This document shows positions 7,042 through 14,591 of a stretch of DNA of 23,310 nucleotides, in pieces. Source of the DNA: Phycisphaerae bacterium. GTDB taxonomy: Bacteria; Planctomycetota; Phycisphaerae; Sedimentisphaerales; SG8-4. The stretch is taken from NCBI GenBank assembly GCA_030614945.1, contig JAUXAH010000005.1, positions 1 to 23,310 of the forward strand, written 5' to 3'. Made by a program: the position numbers and the translations under genes. Every line of letters starts with the position of its first letter. Position 1 is the first letter of the stretch. The notes below the pieces were generated by a model. That model was not told the DNA's origin and did no database searches. It was given only the letters and a program-made list of their open reading frames with translations.

Positions 7042-7694
7042 TTTGCAAATATCCTCTTTATCTCAGCTTTGCTTCCATGTAGTGCGGGGCGAAGATGCGG
7101 TTTGTGAACCTCCATTTTTGGACCGTAGGGTACAGTAGAACCAACTACGACTTTTCTCATTACCCGCCTTGTTCTTCGCTGTGCCTTTGCGTAAGCTGCC
7201 TCGTGAAACGGACGCTGGCCCATGAACCACGAACGAAAAACATCATAGCGTGTGGGAGGGGCAACCTCATGGGCAAGTTCATGTGCTAACACTGAACGGT
7301 ATGTCGTCTGCGGCCCTATTGAGAGTATCGTCGCCCTTCTCATTTTCTTTCTATACTTCTTCATCATCTGTTTGTATTGCTCTTCAGTAGGTATGGTATA
7401 ACGTCTTCTACGACCCGGTTGGTAATACGCAACAAATGGACGAGGAAACTTAAGCGGACGCCGGTATCTAATCGCTGCCGGTTTAGTTAAACCAAGAGCC
7501 TTTCGCGTTTCTTGCATCAACTCTATCGGATCAATCTCTGCATGTATACTACGCCTCAAAGCCCCAGTCTTCACAGGGGCGAGTGCTTTAGCACGGGCTG
7601 CAACAACTTTACCAACTCGCACCAGACGGGTCTCAATTCTATCGTCGATCGCAACTAAGAATGCCTGAGTATTATCGGTTATCTTGACACTCAT
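7038..7694 (-). CDS. HK97 gp10-like neck/tail completion protein with an extra internal segment carrying HELAH
   Basis: A 218-aa protein, longer than typical gp10-like proteins. N-terminal residues 1-50 (..RLVRVGKVVAARAKALAPVKTGALRRSI) carry the signature 'APVxTGxLRxS', and the C-terminal half ends VPYGPKMEVHKPHLRPAL, the counterpart of 'YAxxxExG..RPFLRPAL'. Between them, residues about 55-185 form an Arg/Lys-rich insertion with IRYRRPLKFPRPF and VLAHELAHEVAPP. HELAH (138-142) fits the HExxH zinc-protease pattern, but five residues are weak evidence. ATGA overlap with the next gene and AAAGAGGAT before the ATG support the start. A neck role (joining tail to head) is known for the family; the metalloprotease reading is speculation. 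Confidence 0.72.
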   Translation of the reverse strand: MSVKITDNTQAFLVAIDDRIETRLVRVGKVVAARAKALAPVKTGALRRSIHAEIDPIELMQETRKALGLTKPAAIRYRRPLKFPRPFVAYYQPGRRRRYTIPTEEQYKQMMKKYRKKMRRATILSIGPQTTYRSVLAHELAHEVAPPTRYDVFRSWFMGQRPFHEAAYAKAQRRTRRVMRKVVVGSTVPYGPKMEVHKPHLRPALHGSKAEIKRIFAK

Positions 7695-8053
7695 TCTATC
7701 CTCTTTATGTCTATTACTAGTAACCGTCCTAAGTTTCTGAAATCGACTACGCTTACAATCTCAAAAGATTCGCCGTTAAATGATATACGATCCTTGGTCG
7801 TGATAGTCACTCCGGCGGGTTTTCTACACCTCAATACAGCATCTCTGAGGTAAGTAACCTTGTCAAATTGGAGACGCTCTTTGCCACGTGACCACCTAAT
7901 CCTTGCAGGCATGTTAGTTACAATATTCGTCGGTACCTCGGCAAGTCCACGAGCCGTATTAGTCTTAGCAACACGGACTACGTTGACCACGATATTATAG
8001 ACGGCAACGCTTGGGGTAAAACTAGTTGCTATTGTCGTACCACCTACGTTCAT
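7691..8053 (-). CDS. head closure / head-tail connector protein, putative
   Basis: A 120-aa protein if begun at MNVGGTTIATSF (ATG 8053-8051). This start is chosen because it makes an ATGA overlap with the HNH stop and has GGTGA about six bases upstream; an ATG 18 bases earlier lacks an SD. The sequence alternates short strands: VAVYNIVVNVVRVAKTN, ARIRWSRGKERLQFDKVTYLRDAVLRC, DRISFNGESFEIVSVVDFRNLGRLLVIDIKRI. The 'I.w...G.e.......' and 'I.y.G..Y.I..V.....r..ll.i.lkR' blocks are those of head-tail joining proteins (SPP1 gp16/HK97 gp7, lambda gpFII area). Position between capsid and neck genes agrees. Confidence 0.65.
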   Translation of the reverse strand: MNVGGTTIATSFTPSVAVYNIVVNVVRVAKTNTARGLAEVPTNIVTNMPARIRWSRGKERLQFDKVTYLRDAVLRCRKPAGVTITTKDRISFNGESFEIVSVVDFRNLGRLLVIDIKRIE

Positions 8054-8493
8054 ATTGTCACCGATGACCAACTACGGCCAGTGTGGATTCTACCAATGTT
8101 CGTCCGTGTCACTTGGTATATCCAGGCTATCAACCAGTTAGGTATCTTGTCACGGAGCATCTTCTTGATACATAAGACATCGTCACGGTCAAGTTTGGCT
8201 CCACAAGTTTGAGGACCGACGGCTAACCTGTCAGCAACATTGTCCATGTGGGTGCCTAGGTATAAATGCTCAGGGTTTACACACCACTTATGGTTACACC
8301 TGTGCAGGACAAGCTTATCTGCTGGTATCTCGCCGTTATACAACATCCAACTGACTCTGTGAGCTGGTTGCATCCTATCATTGTAACGGAAAGACCCGTA
8401 TCCATGGTTAAGACCTGCAGTCCAACGCCAGCAACCATTCGGCTCCTTTACAAACTTGAGCCCGAACCTCTTTTTGACTGTTATGTACCACAT
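8050..8493 (-). CDS. HNH endonuclease (HNH_3 type), likely mobile insertion in the head cassette
   Basis: A 147-aa protein from the ATG at 8493, which falls two bases after the capsid stop. A longer start (8547) would overlap the capsid gene by 52 nt and has no better Shine-Dalgarno. The core is GCWRWTAGLNHGYG, AHRVSWMLYNGEI and LHRCNHKWCVNPEHLYLGTHMDN. The first His with Arg, the second Cys-containing His box, and NPEHL make the betabetaalpha-metal fold of HNH_3 homing enzymes. A C-terminal helix-turn segment (IKKMLRDKIPNWLIAWIYQVTRTNIGRIHTG) looks like an HTH for target recognition. It separates capsid from head closure, which are otherwise adjacent in such phages. The gene is intact. A packaging role, as for some HNH proteins beside terminase, is less likely here. 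Confidence 0.85.
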   Translation of the reverse strand: MWYITVKKRFGLKFVKEPNGCWRWTAGLNHGYGSFRYNDRMQPAHRVSWMLYNGEIPADKLVLHRCNHKWCVNPEHLYLGTHMDNVADRLAVGPQTCGAKLDRDDVLCIKKMLRDKIPNWLIAWIYQVTRTNIGRIHTGRSWSSVTI

Positions 8494-8495
8494 TT

Positions 8496-9596
8496 TTAAG
8501 AGGTTCCATAACCTCGTATCAAAACCCGTGGCCTCGTGCACAAACAAAGGGGGTTACTCTGGGTATGAAGGTTAACGCCGCGATCCATGTCCATCAATTG
8601 TTGCTTCGCGTAGTAGGGACGTCCAACTGTGTTGATGGTCTCGATGAAGTCTGCCGGACCGAAGTAAGTCTTGAACAATCCTGGTACGCCAACCGGGAAG
8701 AGGCGCATTTCCTCGTCGTCGATGAACTTGGTCGTTGTCGTCGTCGTACGACCGGGTGTGACGATCTTACCACGGTAGTTCTCGAAGATAACACCAGCAA
8801 ACGGGAAACCCCTTCTTTGGTCATCACGAAGGAAAGCGCCTACACCAGGAGCACCTGGACCACTGGACACACCAGCACCAGAACCTGCAATAGCAAGTGC
8901 TGCCGCAACCTGACCTGACCACCGTTCGTATGCGGTCTTGACAAGTGCGTGGTTGACAAACATATCGAACCAATTGTCACCACAAAGGGCGTGAACGTGG
9001 TCATATGGTGCAGCACCGAGTGCATCCTCGATCAACCGCTTAGCGTCTAAACAGTTTTGCTTCTGATCCGTCGCACCAGTATGGATGTCCCAGTCCATAT
9101 CAGGTGTTTTATGGACACCAAACTCGGCGTAAAGGTCATGGAGCACTGTTGATGCATCAGCGTCATAAACAATACCTTTGACAGCACCCATACGATGCCA
9201 CTCTAAGGTCATTTCATGACTCTGCCGCATAACAGCAATCTTGTCGTTAACAACCTGGACGACACCTTCTACCTCGCTTTGACTACCGAATGCCCGGATA
9301 CCCTGGACTTCTGCTGCCGATACCGTGTCATCCAACGGTAGATGTATCACCTCAAAGTTTCGTGCTCTCCGTACCCGTTTCAACGAAACTGGTGCTGGTG
9401 CTCCGTATGGTGCTCGTGGAATCAACATCAGTACACCATCACGCTCTTCGATGATGACCACACGCTGCGTCACTCCCTGCTCTTCGAACAATCCCATTGC
9501 ACCAATCCGAGACGGTTTGAAAGGCATCAAATTTATCGCGTCGGTTAATGCAACCAAATTAAACGCGTTACCCTTAAAAACATCTAACACATTCAT
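8496..9596 (-). CDS. major capsid protein, lambda gpE-like
   Basis: A 366-aa HK97-fold capsid protein of the Phage_cap_E group. The ATG at 9596 has AGGAG about eight bases before it. Recognisable blocks are NVLDVFKGNAFNLVALTDAINLMPFKPSRIG, the RARNFEVIHLPLDDTVSAAEVQGIRAFG segment, MRQSHEMTLEWHRMGAVKGI, and the ending GVNLHTQSNPLCLCTRPRVLIRG, which closely follows the C-terminus of lambda gpE. A basic, flexible loop with GAGVSSGPGAPG lies near residue 250. Length is near the usual 340 aa. It forms the icosahedral shell and follows the decoration gene as in lambda (D then E). Confident family call. Confidence 0.95.
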   Translation of the reverse strand: MNVLDVFKGNAFNLVALTDAINLMPFKPSRIGAMGLFEEQGVTQRVVIIEERDGVLMLIPRAPYGAPAPVSLKRVRRARNFEVIHLPLDDTVSAAEVQGIRAFGSQSEVEGVVQVVNDKIAVMRQSHEMTLEWHRMGAVKGIVYDADASTVLHDLYAEFGVHKTPDMDWDIHTGATDQKQNCLDAKRLIEDALGAAPYDHVHALCGDNWFDMFVNHALVKTAYERWSGQVAAALAIAGSGAGVSSGPGAPGVGAFLRDDQRRGFPFAGVIFENYRGKIVTPGRTTTTTTKFIDDEEMRLFPVGVPGLFKTYFGPADFIETINTVGRPYYAKQQLMDMDRGVNLHTQSNPLCLCTRPRVLIRGYGTS

Positions 9597-9661
9597 TATG
9601 TATCTCCTTTTAACTAAATTGTGTTTACGTACTTGTTACTACCGTTACTCACAGTTTACTT

Positions 9662-10381
9662 CTAGTAACCTGTTGGGAGGCCTGCTTGATAGAGATTCGG
9701 CCCGGTTCTGATCGTAATACCTCGAGCGATTAGCGCTGTCTTTGCACCTGCGAGTTGTGCTGCCAGGCCGAACAAGTTATCACCGTTGATAACACAATCT
9801 CCCTTGGAAATCACTGCACGCAGGATATTGTTATCCGTTTTCAGGTCAGCGAGTACAACCTTCTCAAGCAGGATGAAGTCCGCATTTGCAGCAGTTGCAA
9901 GAATTTTCGCACTCGTAGCTGCTGCAGAACCGCCAGTTGTAGTCAGGCTCGTCGTGTCGCTCATAACGACACCACCGTCAGTCAGTAGGCGCCAGTCGAT
10001 CAAGATGGCGTCCTTTTGACCTGCCGTTGTCCAAGTGATGGTTGTACCATTGGCAAATGCCGCACTGAACGTAACGGTATCAGTTACCAGCGAGAGCAAC
10101 TCGAATGCAGTTTTACAGGCAGCAAGCGTCGCATCCCACGCAATTGCTGCAGTCCATTGACCTTTATAGCCGAGTTTGAAGGTTCCACCGTCAGCCGTCA
10201 TGGCAGTAACGAATGTGGAGATTTGTGCGACCGCACCTCCAGGTTCCATGACCTCGCCTACAACAAGCGGTACTGTTGCGCCCGGAATGCATGTGATATG
10301 CTTTTTCAGGCGACATAGCTCATTTGGGAGTTCCCACTTAACAACATCCCCAATGACCATTTCTTTTGTTTGTACAGTCAT
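9662..10381 (-). CDS. head decoration protein-like virion protein, putative
   Basis: A 239-aa protein immediately upstream of the capsid gene, the place of lambda gpD. N-terminal EMVIGDVVKWELPNELCRLKKHIT and VPLVVGEVMEPGG and, at the end, KTALIARGITIRTGPNLYQ resemble the D-family core (first strand, 'pG.VL..... ', and 'L...GI....G'). It is about twice the length of gpD. The middle (about residues 55-165: AMTADGGTFKLGYKGQWTAAIAWDATLAACKTAFELL..., then FSAAFANGTTITWTTAGQKD) looks like an added beta-domain that recalls phage Ig-like surface decorations. Role as a stabilising or host-surface-interacting head decoration is inference from neighbours and partial similarity. Confidence 0.65.
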   Translation of the reverse strand: MTVQTKEMVIGDVVKWELPNELCRLKKHITCIPGATVPLVVGEVMEPGGAVAQISTFVTAMTADGGTFKLGYKGQWTAAIAWDATLAACKTAFELLSLVTDTVTFSAAFANGTTITWTTAGQKDAILIDWRLLTDGGVVMSDTTSLTTTGGSAAATSAKILATAANADFILLEKVVLADLKTDNNILRAVISKGDCVINGDNLFGLAAQLAGAKTALIARGITIRTGPNLYQAGLPTGY

Positions 10382-10437
10382 AGTATTACTCCTTATAACT
10401 TAAAGTTGTTTATTTGTTTGTACTCACACTACGACTA

Positions 10438-10938
10438 CTAATTGATGGCAACTAAACCTGCAGCGACACGCCTCTTGTTGATGTCAGCCCGCTGCAGTCT
10501 TAGACCCTCATCTCCGGCTGCACCTTTGTTTGCAAGTTCCAGCGACTGTACGCTGGTTTGCTCATCCAGGATGGTTGACGAGACACCCTGTGCCAATACC
10601 TGGTACAGAAGATCGAAGCCATCATCGACACCTTTTGACAACTCAAGCGTCACAGCATTGGTCTCGACATACTTCGCAGCGATCACATCTTTGACGGCGG
10701 GCGTGATCTTACCAGCTTTGACCAACCCCGAGAGTTTAATCGACCTGTTCTCGATGGTCTGCTTTACAACTGCTGCGACCAGAGGGTCGGTAGCTGGGCT
10801 ACCAGACAGCTTGATTGAGGTAACTGGGTCGGCAGGCAGCTGGTTCTCGAGTGCTAACATTACTGCTTCTCCTGTTGGCGTTCCGCCCGTGATGTGCAGC
10901 TTCTCGGCAATCTTCTTTAGAAATTCTGGAAATTCCAT
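10438..10938 (-). CDS. nested scaffolding protein (in-frame internal start)
   Basis: Codon 175 of the protease gene is ATG (10938-10936, MEFPEFLKKIAEKL) and is preceded by AAAGGAG with eight bases between, as good a Shine-Dalgarno as any in the genome. It falls exactly where the protease part ends and the helical scaffold part begins. The product would be 166 aa. Lambda C/Nu3 and Mu I/Z make their scaffold the same way, from an in-frame start inside the protease gene. The sequence evidence is direct; production of the short form is inferred. Confidence 0.8.
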   Translation of the reverse strand: MEFPEFLKKIAEKLHITGGTPTGEAVMLALENQLPADPVTSIKLSGSPATDPLVAAVVKQTIENRSIKLSGLVKAGKITPAVKDVIAAKYVETNAVTLELSKGVDDGFDLLYQVLAQGVSSTILDEQTSVQSLELANKGAAGDEGLRLQRADINKRRVAAGLVAIN

Positions 10939-11460
10939 AGCTTTTACTCCTTTGTTTAATGATAATGATAATTTTTCAAACGCGCCGAGACCACCGACAA
11001 CTGGGTCGGTACACAAAGCCACGTGCGTAATAACATCAGAATACTTATGACCTTTACCATCAATCACTTCACCTTCAATACAGATACTTACATCAGTAGT
11101 TAATGCCAACTCTGGATTAAGGATCTCTACTAGGCCAAACAATGAGGTCTCCTCACGAAATAGGTTTACCACCCAACCTTGGTTACTCTCTGGTTTGTCT
11201 GCTCTCTCATGACCCAGAGGCAGACTCACTTTATTACCGTTCTTAGTCCACCTGTGGAATGTAGAAACGAGATGGTCTAATGTCTCAGAGGTAACCTTGA
11301 AAGCTTGATTTGTCGAAGCTTTGACATAGTTACCTATTTTGAGAAGTTCTTTCCTATAGCGTGTCAGAGTTTCCTTAGGCTCATAACCAGTGGAGAGAAG
11401 TATCGCTGGTGGCGTTTGTAACTGTAAAATCATGCTTGTGTTAGGTTGTTTTTTGTCCAT
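10438..11460 (-). CDS. prohead protease/scaffold, Mu gpI-like
   Basis: A 340-aa protein. Residues 1-170 form the protease part: KVSLPLGHERADKPESNQGWVVNL is the family signature, and LALTTDVSICIEGEV..., HVALCTDPVVGGLGAF carries the Ser and second conserved HVAL box expected of Mu gpI/phage S-type prohead proteases. From 175 on, the sequence turns helical and Ala/Lys-rich, as scaffolds do (LQRADINKRRVAAGL at the end). It cuts the scaffold during head maturation. The ATG at 11460 is followed downstream by an in-frame internal start, listed separately. Gene order portal, protease, decoration, capsid is as in lambda. Confidence 0.85.
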   Translation of the reverse strand: MDKKQPNTSMILQLQTPPAILLSTGYEPKETLTRYRKELLKIGNYVKASTNQAFKVTSETLDHLVSTFHRWTKNGNKVSLPLGHERADKPESNQGWVVNLFREETSLFGLVEILNPELALTTDVSICIEGEVIDGKGHKYSDVITHVALCTDPVVGGLGAFEKLSLSLNKGVKAMEFPEFLKKIAEKLHITGGTPTGEAVMLALENQLPADPVTSIKLSGSPATDPLVAAVVKQTIENRSIKLSGLVKAGKITPAVKDVIAAKYVETNAVTLELSKGVDDGFDLLYQVLAQGVSSTILDEQTSVQSLELANKGAAGDEGLRLQRADINKRRVAAGLVAIN

Positions 11461-11475
11461 GCCAGCCTCTCGGCA

Positions 11476-11646
11476 TTAGTGACTCCTGTAGTATTTAATT
11501 TTTGTGGAGACAGCAAGGAGTACTGCAGCTGTAGTGATAAGGATGTGGCCAATATGTGCTCCATACTTTATCTCTATAATGATACCGGTCAGTGAAATGA
11601 AGAGCGACGACCACTGTCCCACGACACCGATAGTTTCTTTACTCAT
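11476..11646 (-). CDS. small membrane protein, possible holin, 56 aa
   Basis: A 56-aa protein with two hydrophobic stretches: VGQWSSLFISLTGIIIEIKY and HIGHILITTAAVLLAVSTKI, separated by a short turn, with a basic C-terminal KYYRSH. It starts at ATG 11646, inside the last codons of the portal gene, with GAAGGAG nine bases upstream; an ATG six bases earlier lies too close to that SD. Two-helix, charged-tail proteins of this size include holins and other phage membrane proteins. As no endolysin or spanin is seen next to it, calling it a holin is only a suggestion. It is the sole small two-helix membrane protein I see in the genome. Confidence 0.6.
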   Translation of the reverse strand: MSKETIGVVGQWSSLFISLTGIIIEIKYGAHIGHILITTAAVLLAVSTKIKYYRSH

Positions 11647-12973
11647 CTTCATTATCTCCTTCTGGCGGCTCTTCTGGTTTTGTCTCGCTTCCGCCTTCTG
11701 CTTCTGGTACATCGAGTTTCTCTTTCATTGCCACCATATCAATGTTTTGATCATTCTGCTTCATGTACAGGTCGCGTAAAAACCCTACTTGCTTGTCTAT
11801 AAGCGGAGCGGAAGCGAGTCGTACCTTACCGACCATCGCATCACCGAAGTTCAATCGGAGGAGCTGGTCTACCAGTTGTTGATTGACCATACGGGTAATC
11901 GTACGGTCCAGTTCCTCCATGTTGTTCATCATGAGGTTAATCTGCTCTCCGCTCTCGGCTTTGGTTCCGTGCTGTCCCTCAAGCACCGCTCGCTCTGGAA
12001 ATAGGAGACCACGTACCATCAAGGCTTCAAGGTGTTGCATACGCTTGTTGAATGATTCTTGTTTTGGTTTTGTCTCAGAGAGTATCTCCACACGCCAGGC
12101 ATATAGGCTAGCAACTTCTGTGTTAGTAACCTCTTGCATCACTTCAGCAATAGTTGTAGGAAGTGCTATTCTACCACTACTCTCCAACACCTCCAACATT
12201 GATGCAGCAATCACACCGTTGTCTGTTGCTACACCGTCAACTAAGCCAGTTCCCGGTGGGTAGTACACAACCCAGTGCGACCCTGCAAGCTTCTTGTCAT
12301 ACCTACGAGCGCCATCGTTGCACTCGTCCCACATGTCCTTTATCGCACGAATATTCTCCAGCAAAGGAATGCCATAGAGGTTACCTCCTTCAACTGCAAA
12401 GCTTGCGAGGAAGCACTTTTCAGCACCAAGGTCAATAGGGTACGTCGGCCCTCCTGTTATCTGAACACCAGCGGGGGCTGTCCCTAGCGTCTGACCTAAC
12501 GTACCCCAGCCCATCGACCTTTGCCTGAAACCGTTGAAGCGACCTCGTTTCGTGACCAGTATGTGGGTCATGTCTACCAGGAGAGGTTTGAGCATCTCGA
12601 TATAGATACGATTACCATCTGTCCGGAAGATCTTCTCAAACGGACAAAAGCCAAAGTCGACTTTACCAAAAGCAATCGCATTGTACAAAAAATCCTCGCG
12701 TAGCGGGAGGATGTGCTCCATAAACTCGAGCACATCCGGACTGACATCGTCATCGGCCTCGATGTTCCAATATCCGGCCTGGATACAACTTATGAGTAGT
12801 GCTCGTGCAAGCTGTACCGTCGGATCGCGCCGTACAGCACGTAGCTGGGCAAACGTGCCCACTTTGCTATAATCTCTTCGTAAGATACCTGTGCCAAACG
12901 AATAACTAATCGTTTGAATGCCTGTCTGTTCAGCAAATCTAGGTTTCCTCTTTGTCTCTACTGGCGCTATCAT
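11639..12973 (-). CDS. portal protein (DUF935/Mu gp29-like)
   Basis: A 444-aa portal, which forms the dodecameric DNA gate. A Shine-Dalgarno GGAG lies seven bases before the ATG at 12973. Family marks: FLYNAIAFGKVDFGFCPFEKIFRTDGN, the Gly-rich switch at GNLYGIPLLENIRAIKDMWDECNDGARRYDKKLAGSHWVVYYPPGTG, and the helical FNKRMQHLEALMVRGLLFPERAV with RMVNQQLVDQLLRLNFGD. The 'GN..G.PLL' and 'KK.GS....YPPGTG' boxes are the ones shared with the DUF935-type portals. The C-terminus is acidic (EEPPEGDNEDE). It follows the large terminase, with one small gene in between. Strong call. Confidence 0.85.
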   Translation of the reverse strand: MIAPVETKRKPRFAEQTGIQTISYSFGTGILRRDYSKVGTFAQLRAVRRDPTVQLARALLISCIQAGYWNIEADDDVSPDVLEFMEHILPLREDFLYNAIAFGKVDFGFCPFEKIFRTDGNRIYIEMLKPLLVDMTHILVTKRGRFNGFRQRSMGWGTLGQTLGTAPAGVQITGGPTYPIDLGAEKCFLASFAVEGGNLYGIPLLENIRAIKDMWDECNDGARRYDKKLAGSHWVVYYPPGTGLVDGVATDNGVIAASMLEVLESSGRIALPTTIAEVMQEVTNTEVASLYAWRVEILSETKPKQESFNKRMQHLEALMVRGLLFPERAVLEGQHGTKAESGEQINLMMNNMEELDRTITRMVNQQLVDQLLRLNFGDAMVGKVRLASAPLIDKQVGFLRDLYMKQNDQNIDMVAMKEKLDVPEAEGGSETKPEEPPEGDNEDE

Positions 12974-12976
12974 AGT

Positions 12977-13252
12977 TTAACTCCATTGGGAGCAATGACC
13001 ATCAGCTTTCACCGGGAATATCTGACCCATACCTTTGACGTGACATTGAAGCTGCAACTGTTTGTTACAATTCGAGCACTTCTCACGGAGATCGATTTCC
13101 ACCGGCTCTTCTGGTGGAAAATTATCATCAGCTCTAAGTTCCGCGCCAAATGCCTTTGCTGGATCTTCTACGTCTACAGGCTGTGCTTGCGGTTGCTCTT
13201 CTACGGTCTCGTCTACGACTTCTGGTTGTTCCGATGCTTGTTCATCAGACAT
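12977..13252 (-). CDS. small protein with C-terminal zinc-ribbon-like cysteines, 91 aa
   Basis: 91 aa with AAAGGA seven bases before the ATG at 13252. The first half is acidic and likely disordered (SDEQASEQPEVVDETVEEQPQAQPVDVEDP). The C-terminal part has CSNCNKQLQLQCHVKGMGQI and a last HCSQW, four to five cysteines with spacing of a small zinc-binding knuckle. It lies between large terminase and portal genes, separated by one base from the terminase stop. A head-assembly or terminase-accessory role can be guessed. I recognise no named family. Confidence 0.6.
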   Translation of the reverse strand: MSDEQASEQPEVVDETVEEQPQAQPVDVEDPAKAFGAELRADDNFPPEEPVEIDLREKCSNCNKQLQLQCHVKGMGQIFPVKADGHCSQWS

Positions 13253-13253
13253 G

Positions 13254-14591
13254 TTATGATCCTTTCTTCATAGTAATTATCTGACCGCCACCTGAGATAC
13301 GTGTAAGTATCGGCCATTTCCTGTAACAAATGTACGAGAGAGCGTCAGAAGGGTGGCCGATGTCGTCGTGATCATCCGGTTTCCTCGTACCTAGCTTATA
13401 GGTACGTATCTCCAGGTCGTTAATAAGATGGGTACACCTTTCAGCTATGAAAAGGCGTACTGTACCGTCGCCGCAACAAATTTTTGCATTTGTTGCTGCA
13501 AAACGATCAGCTACGTGCGGATTACCTTTTAGATAGTGCTTCGTACGAACCAACGCCTTGAGCTGCTCGTTATTCATTATATGTGCAAGATCGCTCTGGG
13601 TGGCTGACGTATGAGCGGCCTTGGCACTGGCATCTCCATAGAGCTGGAAGTGACCTTTGTGGTCCCTGAAACGTGTAAGAAACACTTTGAGTGCTGCAGG
13701 TGTATTAGTATGTCTTAAGAAGAGCTCGTCAAACACTTCCAACGTATTACCATTCAAGTGGCAAAACACCCAACACATGGGGTTGACATTGAAATCGGAG
13801 CCAACCAAGACCACCTTGTCAGGATTATACTTAATTTCATCATCACGCCGGACGTTGTACTCTCTATCGAAATTGTGAAAAACACCTCCACCAGGGCTCA
13901 ACCAAGAGGCCTCATACTGCTCCGCGTAGTCTCGCTCATCCATCGTGGCTTGCATATACTCGAGTCGGTCCGCTGGTATGACGCCTTCGCTTGGCCATGT
14001 GAAGCCTGCACTGTCAGGAAGCGTACCTGCGACGGCCTTATCATACCGCTCCTTGTACTCTACAACACCTACACCAAACCGTCGCGGGACGCCAATAAAC
14101 CATGTCCAACCTTTACGCCAGGTTAGTGTTGGGAGCACACTCAAATCAAACGTCTTAGGTTTAATATGACTGTTCTCGTCAATGATGCCACCATCCAGGA
14201 TAAGACCTTCTGCTCGCTCTGGTCGGTCTAATCCGAGGAGAAAGAACTCGGAGCCAAAGATTGTTCGTACGGTCAACTCGCTTATGGAAATGTCCTCGAT
14301 CCAGTGCTGTGGTATTAGATTGAGGAGTCTACGCCATACTGTACGCTTCAGCCACTGATAAGTTGGACCGCCATAGAAAAACCTTGGATCCGGCCAATCT
14401 CTCTTAATCGGGAGGTAACGTACTAACCTTCGCATTGCAAGCTCACTTTTACCTGACTGACGGCCACAAGGAACATACACAAACCGCTTGGGACACACCC
14501 ATAAGGCATGCTGTACTGGATGATAGTTCAACTGTGGCCAGTTAACTCCCAACTTCGACTGTTTCTGTGATTGCGTCAAATACATGTTCAC
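13254..14591 (-). CDS. terminase large subunit
   Basis: About 445 aa. The GTG at 14591 or the ATG six bases later is possible; both overlap the small subunit gene by 44-50 nt, and I prefer the ATG at 14585. The N-terminal ATPase has Walker A GRQSGKSE (43-50) and Walker B ILDGGIIDE (131-139). The C-terminal RNase H-like nuclease has SDFNVNP (265-271), YGDASA (318-323) and HPSDALSY (413-420), the three acid positions D266, D320, D415 expected of this fold. It packages DNA into the prohead through the portal. Residues in both motors are intact, so the motor should be functional. The subtype (cos or headful) cannot be read from the sequence alone. Confidence 0.93.
   Translation of the reverse strand: MNMYLTQSQKQSKLGVNWPQLNYHPVQHALWVCPKRFVYVPCGRQSGKSELAMRRLVRYLPIKRDWPDPRFFYGGPTYQWLKRTVWRRLLNLIPQHWIEDISISELTVRTIFGSEFFLLGLDRPERAEGLILDGGIIDENSHIKPKTFDLSVLPTLTWRKGWTWFIGVPRRFGVGVVEYKERYDKAVAGTLPDSAGFTWPSEGVIPADRLEYMQATMDERDYAEQYEASWLSPGGGVFHNFDREYNVRRDDEIKYNPDKVVLVGSDFNVNPMCWVFCHLNGNTLEVFDELFLRHTNTPAALKVFLTRFRDHKGHFQLYGDASAKAAHTSATQSDLAHIMNNEQLKALVRTKHYLKGNPHVADRFAATNAKICCGDGTVRLFIAERCTHLINDLEIRTYKLGTRKPDDHDDIGHPSDALSYICYRKWPILTRISGGGQIITMKKGS

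Noticed and set aside
8050..8547. longer HNH start at 8547
   Set aside because: It would overlap the capsid gene by 52 nt and the added residues do not belong to the HNH_3 fold; the ATG at 8493 starts just after the capsid stop.
9632..9672. GTTACT/AGTAAC hairpin between the decoration and capsid genes
   Set aside because: Six-base AT-rich stem with a long loop and no U-run; too weak to call.
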